Assembly (NCBI GenBank): GCA_949126835.1
Contig: OX421506.1
Span: 19,666,426-19,730,425, forward strand
Direction: 5' to 3'
DNA: 64,000 bases
From: Anisus vortex
Lineage: Eukaryota > Mollusca > Gastropoda > Planorbidae
In this document: piece by piece, positions 35,601 through 48,300 of the stretch
How positions within the stretch are numbered: the stretch's first letter is position 1
Layout: each line of letters begins with the position of its first letter
Translations under genes and position numbers: made by a program
The notes under the pieces: model-generated
The model's database searches: none
What the model was told of the DNA's origin: nothing
Seen by the model: the letters and a program-made list of their open reading frames with translations, nothing else

Positions 35601-38600
35601 AAGAACAATCGTAGAGATTTATAACACAAAACAAGAATAATCGGAGAGATTTATGGCATTAATCAAGAACAATAGGAGAGATTTATAACATAAATCAAGA
35701 AAAATCGGAGAGAATTATAACATAAATCAAGAACAATTCGAGAGATTTATAACATTAAATACCTCGCGTCTAATTTTGCACTCTTTCAAATCAGTTTATC
35801 TCATGACTTATGAGGCCACAGTGATCTGGCCTTCTGTGGGGGAATAGATACTGCACTATTTGGTAGCGATAATTTTAATACAATAAAAAAATATATATAT
35901 TATATATAGTAAAAACTTACTGAAAAGTCATAGGTGAATCCAAAGCCCCAGTTAAATGTCAGGTTATGACCGTCGCACACAGAGATTTTAGGGCCGGGCT
36001 TTCTAGTAAATCCTGTTCATAGAGCATTACAAACGAAACAGCCTATTTAGCAAGTTCATTACAATTATTTTTTATTCTAGTGTTTTGTTCTTTACATTGG
36101 CATCAGTTCATGTCCATATTATAAGGCTATGTCTATATCCATAATTTAAAAAACAATTATTGTAGCTACCCAGCTAACATGCTATATTGGTACAATATTG
36201 GCATTTGACTGGTGTACAATATTGGCATTAAACTGGCTAATAATTGGGGCAATATTGGGCATGTTACACGGCAAAATATTGTTTTGGGATTGGCACAATA
36301 TTGGCTAAACATGGTAACATTATTGGGACAATGTTGGACAAATATTGGATTACCATTGGATAAATATTGGTACAATATTGGAACATCATTGGTACAACCT
36401 AAATCCAATATTGTGCCTATAGTAATCCATAGTATTGCCAATAATTACCCAATGTTGTATCAATAGATAGCCAATATTGTATCCATATTTACCCATTATT
36501 ATGCCAAGATATAGCTAAGATATACCCAATATTTCAGTAATATTGCTATCCAGGTTGTATCTAATTAATTATGTGATCAACAAACATACATTAGCACAAA
36601 AATACAAAGCAGATATTTTATGATATGCATAATTTTTATTATTTTCTTTCTAAATTTATCAGCAAAATAGTTTTACAAAAAATAGTTGATTGTATTTTAA
36701 AAATGTTCCTCTCAAAATTCAGTAACATTTAACATGCATAGATATGAATTATACTTATACACTACAAAAAAAAAGCATTTTTTTAAATCATAGAAACATA
36801 TTGCCGTTGCCAGGCAAAAACCGGCCAAGTCTGAAAGTTTCAAATTTTTTTTAAACAAAAATGTTCCTTGCGATATCCCACATGATGTCTAAAAATATCT
36901 TGAAGTATTGTCCAATAGATTGTCTACAATTTTATTTCTTATAAAAAGGGCGTTGATTCGCTCATAAAAAGGGCGTTGATTCGTTTACTGGATCTATGCA
37001 GTTTTATGCTTCTCCTGAAAAATCAGCTAATTTGGACTTGGCCGGTTTTCACCTGACAACAATGATATAATATAGAACTTTATAAACTCTGAAATTATTA
37101 TAGCAAGCAACATAATCAACCATAGTTAAATACAATTTAAGATAAGTTTACCTTTATGGGAAATTAAAAATTAGCATATGTTTAACAGGAATTTAAACGA
37201 ACAATTTAACTACTACATCAAAACAATGAAACATAAAGAAAAAACTAAATCAAATAGTAATTAGTAATTAAATGAGACATTTGTTTGCTCTGGGAAAACT
37301 ATAAGGAAATTATAACTATTCATAAGTTTTTATATAAAAAAAGTCTACAACATTTTTATGCACACAATTAAAATTAATTCCATAGATAGAAAAAAATATT
37401 CATAGTGAAACTATAATAATATACATTTCTTAAAATTGTACTAAAACATATTAACAGAAACTTTATCTGATACATTTCTTAAAATTGTACTAAAACATTA
37501 ACAGAAACTTGATCTAATATCGAAACAAAAATTGTTAAATTCTAATCTTTAATTTCCAACTTAACCTAACCAATTATCTAAAAATGCACATACCGGGTAA
37601 CGTCAAGTTAAATATGAATGCAATTGATATTACAATAGAGAATTCAAATATCAGTAATAATCCTAAAAGATATATATAATATAATATATACCGGCATTGC
37701 ATGGGGGAAAATTAATTAGGCCTGAATAAACTACAGATAAAAATTTAATAAACTACAATGAACAGCAGAAAGCTATGGATCTAATAATTTAAATAATATA
37801 ATTATTATTTACTGAAAACATAGAAATACTATAATCATGTTACAAAAATAAAAGTATGTATTTTTATTTCACAAAAAGTTAGGACTATCCCTGTGGATCA
37901 TAAGGGATGAGAATCAAACACCTGTCTCCCGCATGCAACTAAAATATAATTATTATATTTAGTATGCTGAAATAGGAAAGCTTTAAGTCCTAAAATACTT
38001 TACAACCTTAAACAAAAAAGTAATAATAATATTAATAATGGAAATTTATAAAAAAAAAAAAAAGAAAGCTATCAATATCAGTGAGGAATCAAACCCAGGT
38101 TGCCCGCGTGGCTGTCAGATACGCTAACCACTAAGCTGGAGAAATCACATGTCAGAAGCAAGATCACAAAGTAAAATATGAGACAATAAGGTCACATTTC
38201 TTTAAATTAACCAATGGGGGTCAGATAACACACATACAGACTACTTATATATATATAGAGAGAGGTTACCAAATGCAAATTTCATTTCTACATAACAATA
38301 ACAGTACATCATACTTTTAAAGTGAGATCTATAATAAGCAAGGTCCTAAACTTAATAATCAAAATAAAACAGCATTAACATATATATGATGAAATACCGG
38401 TAAGGACAATCTGTAACTACGCACCCCCATTTCAGGAAACTTAGTCCCTTTCATGTTTATTGACTAGTCAAAAGATACTAAAAAAACGTTTCTTGAAAAT
38501 CTTAACAAGATATACAAATAATGTTTTGTTGCAAGAAGAGACTGGGCAGTTCATTTTTTCCTTTGTCTTCTTTCTTTTATCGGATCTGTCTGCAGATGTT

Positions 38601-41600
38601 GCGAGCCAATCACCAGTAAATAGCTCTAAGTCTCTTACTGACGTATATTTATCTACTCATGATAGCATCTGAAATATTAATAAAAAAAAACATAAAAAGT
38701 TAATATTTAAAATGAAAACTTATTTCTGTTATTATCCTGCATGAAACAGTTACATAATATAAGTTACAGGTACTTATTGTAGAAAATTGTGTCCATGTCC
38801 CTAACTATCCGCAAAACAGCAGCAAAAATAAAGACTTAACCAACAATTTAACATCATATTTAAATTTATAATGCAAAATTAGACAAAAATAAGTGTAGGA
38901 AGCTGTAAAATAAAATATTAATCTGAATCATAAAAAGTTATTTTTAAGATAACATCCACATACAGACAGTTTGTTTAACAATCAAAATGATGATCATAGA
39001 ATTTAATTTCTGGAGAAGTAAATTGTAACATTCAAATGAGAATAAAAAGTGTAGGGATATATATATATTTACCAAATATTGTAATCATTGTGTTGCTCTT
39101 TTTTTTTTCTTGTAAATTTCAGTTTTTCTTTTTTTATGTGCAAGATATTTTTAATTCTTAGTAAATCTTAGTGTAGGAACAAAAACCATTATCTATACCC
39201 AAAATAGAGAGCATTTTTCGCTTTTGCCCTCCATGGTTGACAAGATAAAGTATCTTAAAATGATAATGTTTTGTTTAATTGTGATTTAGCATTAAGAATA
39301 TATGGGATAAACAGTTTGTATAAAAATAAGCATGATTCTTACCATCTTCTGCTTAATATCAGAATCTTCAAGTGCAGAATTTAGCTCTTCCACATCCTCT
39401 ACTTGAGTGATGCTAGGCAGACAGTTCTGTATTGCTGCTTGATTGTCAGCAACCTGAAGCTGGCTTCTAAACGGTCACCTATTCTTGTTAGATTTTTATG
39501 TCCACAGAAAGTTGCTCAACTTTTGACATGATTTGTTAAATTGGTTACTGAAAAATAAAATTTGTTAGCATTAGTTAAAATAATACAATAGAAAATTACT
39601 TTAGAATTATATTACACTTACAAATTGAAAATGTTGGCATTTATTTGAATATTTCTTGAAATTATACTATAGGTCTATATCATCCTATATGATTTTAGAA
39701 TAAAAAAAAAAAAAAAACACCTGCAGGCTTACAGTGATGAATAAAATAAGAGGAAGGTTCAGTAGCCCATGAAAAATATCCAAGAGTGTTTTTATAGGGC
39801 CCATCCTGATGGAAAGTATCCAAGAGGTGTCGGCATATGTTCTGCTGCTAAAGACAGAATAGGTTTTGGTGCTGGGGGTGAAGAAAAAATGCATAATCAT
39901 TAATAGAAAGTAAATTTGAAATGTGACTATAACAGCAATATTACAAGTAAAAAATGTAAGCTTTTGTTTTACATTAAAATGATATGATTTAAAAGGTACA
40001 ATTTTCTTGTTTACAAACAGTGTGTCTCTGTTTCTGATAATGAACTTAGGACATCACTTTCATACAATGCCTTACATTTCTAATGTTCTTTTTTTTATTT
40101 GAAGCTATAAAACAGACAAACTGATATATAATATGAGCATACACAAGTGAAAAAAAAATGTAGGCCTATCAGAAATTTAACAAGTTTCTTATGAGATATT
40201 GATATAGATGATATAGGGATAGGCCCTACACAAAAGGCAAATGAAGTAAATTTCATCCTTTTCTAATTGTATATTGTGTGTCTATCATAATGGTGGCTTT
40301 ACCCCTTAAACACTAATGTTCATTAGAGCTGTCTTAAAATAATAGAGAATATAAAACCCACCAGACTGAGAATCAAGCATATGAACTCAGTACAGCAGTG
40401 AAATGTTTTATCACTGAATCAACACTATGTCACATAAGGCATGTTAAGTTAAGTAACACTAATTAAGAAAAAAGATTTACCAGAACTATGCAGGATTTTT
40501 GTGTAATAGCAGATCTGCCAATCACTACATGACTTTTTTTTGCATCCGCACCCATGCACTTACAGCATTTTGGTGGTTGGGCCAGACAAACTGTTTGCTT
40601 TCACTTTCACTGTCCAAAAGTCATTTTTCTGGTATCACAATCACCATCTTGGATCCATCCTCAACTGTCTCCAGTAATTAATACATCCTAAAACAGATCT
40701 TGGTCATTATTTATTTTAAAAAACAAAACATAGGCATAAACATTACAATATGATTAGGCCTACAATCACATATTTTCAATGCTAGTGACTAGTGACTACT
40801 AGTGAGGAATGATACTAAGCTACATAAAATCAATACAGTTTATACAGGTTTGTAAGTCTGTAAAAAAGGAAATTAAACTCTCAAATATCCCTTTCAGTGC
40901 CCTTTCTAAATAATGTATCAAAAAATGTTTGGCAGATTTAGATTATCTTTCCACCCTTGAGCTATTTATATAGGCCTATGCCTATGCCTATAAACTATAA
41001 TTTTCATGTAGGCCCTATGATAATGATGGCTTAGGCTTATGTCACACTTATGTGACACTTAGGTCACTTAGGCGTGACTTAGGACTTAGATAGGCTATTA
41101 GTTTAGTACTATTACTATTACTACTATTATAAACTTATTGAGTTATGAAATATAAATGTCTAATTAAACTAGAATCAAAGAAGGCATAAAAATTTAACAA
41201 AATATCACCTAATAGTAATAGAATATTAATAGGACTAGGAATAGGCCCTAGGCCTACTGCGGCCTATTATAAATTATAGTTTATAGTCACCAGCCTATTC
41301 CTAGATTGACAACTTTCTGACAAGCCCCAGTAAATTCTAAATTATGCAGTTTTCTATGTCTATGTTAATAATATTTAACAAATTAAATCGGATTAAAACC
41401 AAACAAATATTTAAAAGAAGGTTCAAATGGATAAATTAATACAATATATAATATAAGTATAGGCTACTTATAAACAGAAATATGATTAATTATTAGGCTA
41501 TATACTTACAGAAAGTATTTTTAGTCCCTCTCGTTCAAATTCAAAGAAGCCAAAACTCAAAATGTGCCAACAGTCATGCACTAAATAATTGATGGTAGGC

Positions 41601-42317
41601 AGCAAATAATTTTTTGGTAAGTGATAAATTTTAAGCCAGGTAAAAATATAATCAATCAATGTTTGCCTTTTGTAAATATTTTAATATGTTTAGTAATATT
41701 CTTTAAAAGTCTATGTCTTTTTTAACAATATAATTATGCCACACCTTATGTAGACCCCATTTGTGTCAACCAAATTCTCAAGGGAGAGAATATTGGCTTT
41801 TCATTGTATATAGCTTGGATAAGGGACAAAACTGTGACAAAATTGGCAATACACTGTTTCCACCTTGTCTACACATTGGACAAGGGACTTAACCACGTCT
41901 AAATTGGCATTACAATGGTTTTAGCTTGGGTAAACATTGGTAGATGTAAAGCCAATAATACAATATTGAGCCAATATTGTTCCAATATGATGCCAATATT
42001 TCGTGTTAGCTGGGTAGTCCCTATAAGACTTATTCAATGTGATCTTATATATATAGGCCTATATATATACAGTGCTTTTTTGTGACGGTACGCATCGCTA
42101 CGGCGTACCGGCAACTTTTTCAATGTGGGTAAAAAAATATTTCTTTTCTTTTATATTAACGTTTCTTATCAATTTTTTATATTATTAATTTGTTAAAATT
42201 GAATTTTTTTAAAATTGCGCGAAATAAGAATTAAAATATAAAATGCGAAACTGCTTTAAAAGTTGGGCAAGCCATCACTGAGAACCGGCACCTATTTTTT
42301 TACAAATAAAAGCACTG

Positions 42318-42348
<31 letters not shown>

Positions 42349-45300
42349 ACATAAAAAGCACCAAGCAAACTTATACCAATATTATACTTACGCAACACCA
42401 ATAGTTGGCTATAATAGCAATAGTAATATATTCTTAACGTATCACGCTTACATACCGTGCAGTGTAGTTGGCCTGCTGACGCTATAATTTCCACCCAACT
42501 TACAGGTGACACTCTGGCCCTAAGAAATTACAAAAAAGAAGAAAAAAAAAATTAAACCAAAACTTTCTTAAACCGACTAAATTGGCAGCGTCGATTTTCA
42601 TTAACATACTGTAAGAATAAGTGTATGGACATTATTACGACACGTCTGTCCTTCATAAGAAATCCCAAGAAGAGTTATCAATTCTTATTACGAAGGCGAT
42701 ATATCAGTGGTCATCTATGCACTGTCATATTATATGCAGCAATAAATAATTTTAATATTGCACTGGTCAAGTCGCTTTGAGATACTTTTCAAGCATTAAT
42801 TCTATAAAAATGTTAAATGACAAGCCAGCTTTTGTTATCTTTTTGTAGATAATTATTAAGTAGTAGATGACTGTAGAATGAGTACCGAATTATAGACTGT
42901 ATTATTTATTTGGCTAGAGCCCCCTCTCAGTTGATGAAATATTTATTTATTACGTTGTCTTGTAGTTATTACAATTTCTGCTTCAACTGGTAGTATCATT
43001 ATTAGTTTATTTTGATATTAGTTTAGTGTAGTCTAGGTTGGTCCTAAATTCAAATTATCCCCTGGCAATATTTATAACATTGATTAGAGTTTATTTGATT
43101 TATTCAGGTGTATAATTTATGTTGGCTCAAATACACAGCAAGTATTTAGTTGTTTTTGTGTAGTGTTGGCAATTACTATTGTAGTATAAATAAAACACAC
43201 ACAATACTGAAACGTGAAGAACTGATATATATCGAGTTTTGTAAACAAACAAATTATTGGTTTAATCACAGAATCCTCACTTAAAATCCGAATAGAAGAA
43301 TGATATTTACACAAATGGTTAAGAATAGCACATAATCCGTAGAAAAGATAAGAAAGATAGACAATATTCAATAGGCTATGAACAGCATTGAAACTACTGG
43401 TAAAACAATATTGAAATCTTTGTAGTATAAATCCTTAAGAATTATATCTCAGAGCATACGTCTTTACTTGTCGAAAGATGCCGAAGAACTGATGAAATCT
43501 TTGACTGATTCTTATAGATCTATGATGTGGGTCGATACGATACCATAACCAAATACAAGAAAATACATTGCATCATGGCTGATGTATACAGATAATATAT
43601 AATAAAATACTAGCGTGCTATTGAATAATCGAGTATGACCATCAACAACGTTGAAATCGTCCATGTTGTCTGGTGACGTAGTTGGAAAAACCCTCAGTCT
43701 TGGCTGATGTAATAATTTATATCGTTACTACTCCAATTATTAGGAACGATTAGTATTCATTTAAATATGGTACAATGTATAAATTTACGTTTCGTAACAA
43801 CATGTAAAAAAGAATTAAATGAGTTTCGTGTTTAGAGCACAATGCATGTAATATTGAGATCAATAGCTTTCGTTTCGTCATCATTATCCTGATCCAGCAG
43901 CCATCTGGGCACTTGCCCTTCGGCCTGACGCTGTGGTGAAAAAATTGAATACTTCGTGGTTTGAATAGTTTGAGTGTTAAAAACATTTGGGTGTTCTGAG
44001 GAGGTAGACATTTCGTATGTCTTGCAGTGCCGGAGAGTAAAAAAGATGATGGGCAACTATTTCATTTTGGTGTTTACAGAGGGAGCGATGCCTCAGCTTT
44101 TTCTGGTTTAATGTGGTTAAGGTGCGAGTTTAGATGTACGTGTCCTGTGCGTAGGCGAAAATCGGTCTCTTGTTCTTGTCTCTGTAGGGCATTTATTGGG
44201 TCATTCTCATCTGGTTGGAGCATATGTGGTTGTGCCCAGTGGCCAACAATTTTGTTTAAAAATAGAGCTAACTAGAAGATTAGGCCTATGTGGCCAAAAA
44301 AAAATGACGTCAGCCATATCTACATTTTTTCTTTTGATGTCAGGTAGCCATCAGATCAATGCAGACAAAGGGACCCACTTATGACCCTTGTGAATTGGGA
44401 ACAGGCGGTAAAAAGTCGGCGTTTCAACAGGTTCTTGAGCTAAGAACGCTCACATTGATCATCTAGCTCTGGTCACAGGCCCAAGTGCTATTCAACGGCT
44501 TTAGGGCTTTAGTTCGTTATATAGCAAAGAACACTTCTTCTGTAGACTCCTCGCTTCTAGAATTGCCCCGTTTCTCTTTTGACAACCGTCGGCATTAGAG
44601 CCTTCTCAATATCCGGTCCTGTCAGCACTAGAATACTGCCTGCCCCTACAAACAACAGCCAACCGGACACAGCTAAATGCAAGAGACACAATACAGAACA
44701 AAGCCCTGCGCCTCATCGGTGGGGATATGAGATCAACACCTTCAACTAAGACTCTAGAAGCAGTCGAAAGGTAAAAAAGACTGGAGAATGACCACCCAAA
44801 CAAAATACTTTTTGAACGCAACAGAACAGCCTAAAAAAAGAAACAAAATACCCTATTGCAGATAGGAGACGAACGACAACAAAAACACCACCTCCCCCAA
44901 AATCGAGAACCAATCACAAGACATTCGCATTTACCCCCCCCCCCCCCCCCGGAGGAAGACAAAGGCAACAAAGAATAAAAACCTCTTTGATCAACAAAAG
45001 CCTAACCAAAACATCTAACCCGTTAGAACTTAAAGTAGGTGCACTAGAAACCATCGAAAGCTATACAGATACAGCCGTCCACATCTATACAGATGGCTCA
45101 GCATTTAAAACCACAATAAATGCTGGACTAGGCGCTTACCTGACCTTCCCTGATAAAAAATGCCTTGAGATAAGTGCTTTGATTATTGCCCTTGAGACAA
45201 TAAAACATAAATAAAACAACAAACATCTTGCCCCATCAGATATAGTCATCTTCACCGACTCTCAATCAGCACTTCAAACAGTAGCAAGCGAAACCTCACC

Positions 45301-48300
45301 AAGATTGAAATAAATCACTTTATTAGAACACACTCTTAACTACCTAATTAGCATATATAACATCAACATAACTCTACAATGGATCCCAGGACATATTGGC
45401 ATAACAGGAAATGAAAAAGCTGACATACTGGCTAGAAAGGGAGCTATCATGGACCAATATGAAAGACCTGTCAGCTACAATACAGTGTGCAACATGCTAA
45501 AAAACAACTTTAAGGAAGAATGGCTAAATCAATGGGCTCAGGGAAAAACTGGAAGAAAAATTTACAAAGAAATGAACCAGCCCAACAAACAAGACAACAT
45601 AAAGTTCCTCCCCCGCAAAGAACAATGCACTATATTCCAGTTGAGAACAGGACATGTAGCACTCAACTCACACCTAAATAGAATAAACCGAACACGCCCA
45701 CCTAACTGCAGACTTTTCCCCTGCCCACAAGAAACTGTGGACCACTTCCTGTTTGATTGCCCTGAGCTAACCTACCTCAGATTCACCTTGCTCCCCCCTC
45801 AACCTACCTATACCAACACACTATATAGCAGTATTGGAAAACTGACAAAGACACGTAAATATGTTTGTCTGGCATTGACTGCAAAAGAGCGAACAACTCT
45901 GCAGGCTGGCTCATAGAAGAAGAAGAAGAATATCCGATCCGAAACTGTGGAATCGACTTCTTAACGATTATGCATGTATAAAAGGTTTAAATGTGCAAAA
46001 AATGTCCGGTCCCATTTGATCATTGGATTCAAACATGTGTCTGTGTGCTGCGTTACTGGTTGTTCAAAAAGATGTAGTGGGCTAAATTTTATTTCATTTC
46101 CAAAAGATGTTGCCAAAAGAAAACGATGGACTGTGAATGTGAGATTTGAAGAATCACCTGTTTATAATCCCAAACGTATTGCTTGATGCGAAAGAATTTT
46201 CGTTGTTTTTTTTTTCATGACCAAGGACGTAACACTTGATTAATTTATTTTATAAACAAATTTAAATTTAACTTAAAGACCAAGTGAAGAGGTTTTTCTC
46301 AAAGGAACGAGATTTGGAATAGCCTCATACGGCAGTGACGTTTGAGAAAGAAAACAAATAAACAAAACTCGACGCTATAAATCTATATTTAACCATTTTT
46401 GTTAAAAATAAGAACCGGGAAAAGATTCAAAACATGTGGCAATTGATTCAAAACACGTGACAATATTCATTTTTCCTACTCTAAATTCTTTCTCTTACGT
46501 CACTTTCCTATGTTGCCGGAAATAAAATCATCTCAAATGGCTACAAGATTTGGATTTGTCCTCCAAAAAACACACACATTTAAGTGCAAATATTGAACTA
46601 ATTACTTAAAAGTATCTTTGATATTTTGTTTAAATGATTTTTATTAACATTCAGATACTGAATACACTATTTATTATCAAAATCTAATGTTAACTAAATT
46701 TTGATAAAAAGCTCTTCACTTGGTCTTTAACGCGACTAACACTTTGAGTATTAATTATCGCCTACTCACTTTTAATGTTAGAACGGATTCCTCATAACTA
46801 ATCTTGTAGCTTTTGTATATTTCTAAAAGACCAGAACTGGCCGTCTAGGTTGAAATGAATTGAAATGAATTGTCAAACACCTGCAAAAGAATGTTTTTTT
46901 GTTTACGAATATGGCGGTAAATGTCACTAGAAGTTCATGATCTCTTCCATTTGAAAAGGTCACGCCTCATAAACACAGGTCAATGGTTAATGCTTCATTT
47001 ATTTGATTTGTCCAATGTTAGTAAAGTTTTAAATCATCAATTAGCTTTATTCTTAGACTAGAAATTATATCCGTCTACTTAGTTGTATGTTAAAAGCACT
47101 CTGAGCTTACATTTTGTTTGCAGCGCTATACAAATATTATTATTGTTATTATTATATATAAAAGTAAGTACGTTGTAGATCTGTAGCATATTTTTCCTGT
47201 AGAAGGTGAACACGTAATGCAAATTCCTTGCTCCAGTCTTGCTCGTGCAACTGCAATACCCATCGGATGGCTCGTCTGGGAATGGCAGATTGCAGTAAAT
47301 CCAATTCGTCACGTTACAGTCCTGTACATTAAAAAAAACTAAAATGTGATTTGTGTAAAAGGTGGGCTATCGTTGAAGCTAATTTTTAGTTTTTAATATT
47401 ATTTTTTATAGCATTTTAACCACCTGGTATAAATTATTTTTGTATATTCTTCTTCATATTATTTTAAAGAGCCTTTAAGACCGAGGAAAGAGTCCACAAT
47501 TTAACTACATATAAAATTTTAAATCATAATATATAAAGAACTACATTTATTGGCTAGTTGAATATAAAGAATTTTAACATACACTGTTTAGGCATTTAAT
47601 ATTTTATAACATAGTATTTTCGTTTAAAAAAAAAAATCTGAAAAGATATTTCAGTAGAACTTATTTTGTCTTAAAGCGTATAAAGTACATATTATGTGTA
47701 AACTGTTGTTCTGGAAAATAATATTTTGGTACAATGTATATTCATATAAGATATTTCGGTTGAAAGGTTAACAATGCACTATTTTGGTTGCTTGTTTCTT
47801 AATGGAATGCTTTGTCTGGACAAATCCCGAAAACCAGTAGCTTAACATCATTAAAAAAACGCATCTAATTTATAGAAGGAGCATCTGTAACATGTAATAT
47901 AAAATAATGTAAGATTGAGTCGTACACTGATTAGGTTGAAAAACGTTCGCACTGTCTTTCCCTATTAAATAGCATAGTCGGTTATTTTTGCATGCGCCAT
48001 AAATCCCGAAACTTGAAGTAAGCTATTACCATAGAGGGTGATGTAAAGGTCAATGGAGTTCTTGCAACTCTCGGTAACTCGAATATTTCCAGCCTGCCAA
48101 AGAAATTATAAAGTAAAATAGAATTAACAAAATATGAACTAAATATCTATCTTTTTTATCTACAAAACGCTCCTTCTATCTCTCTATACATCTATTCCTT
48201 TATTTCCTTTTTTGCGTCCATCCATCTAATAATCTATTCATGTAACTGTCTATTATTCTAATTAGATATCAATGTGTCTGAAAAACAATTTCTCTCTGGG

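Larger units (their letters stand above)
36166..42017 (-). mobile_element. 5.85-kb DNA transposon with long TIRs, DUF4806-like coding relics
   Basis: The left end CTACCCAGCTAACATG and the inverted right end CTACCCAGCTAACACG begin terminal regions of over 200 bp packed with caatattgg/ccaatattg words. Between them, on the - strand, are exon-like relics at 40,563-40,690, 39,343-39,466 and 38,545-38,655 that resemble the N-terminus, core start and C-terminus of DUF4806-type transposon proteins (from memory). Other repeats (a TIR MITE at 36,803, a SINE at 38,075) are nested inside. No target-site duplication was recognised. Coding is broken, so it is inactive. Confidence 0.68.

Noticed and set aside
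36166..36466. Frames of 84-91 codons on both strands
   Set aside because: They come from the repeated caatattgg words in the transposon TIR.
39685..39900. 71-codon - strand frame in the DUF4806 element
   Set aside because: No similarity to the relic exons and it ends in a poly-A derived run.
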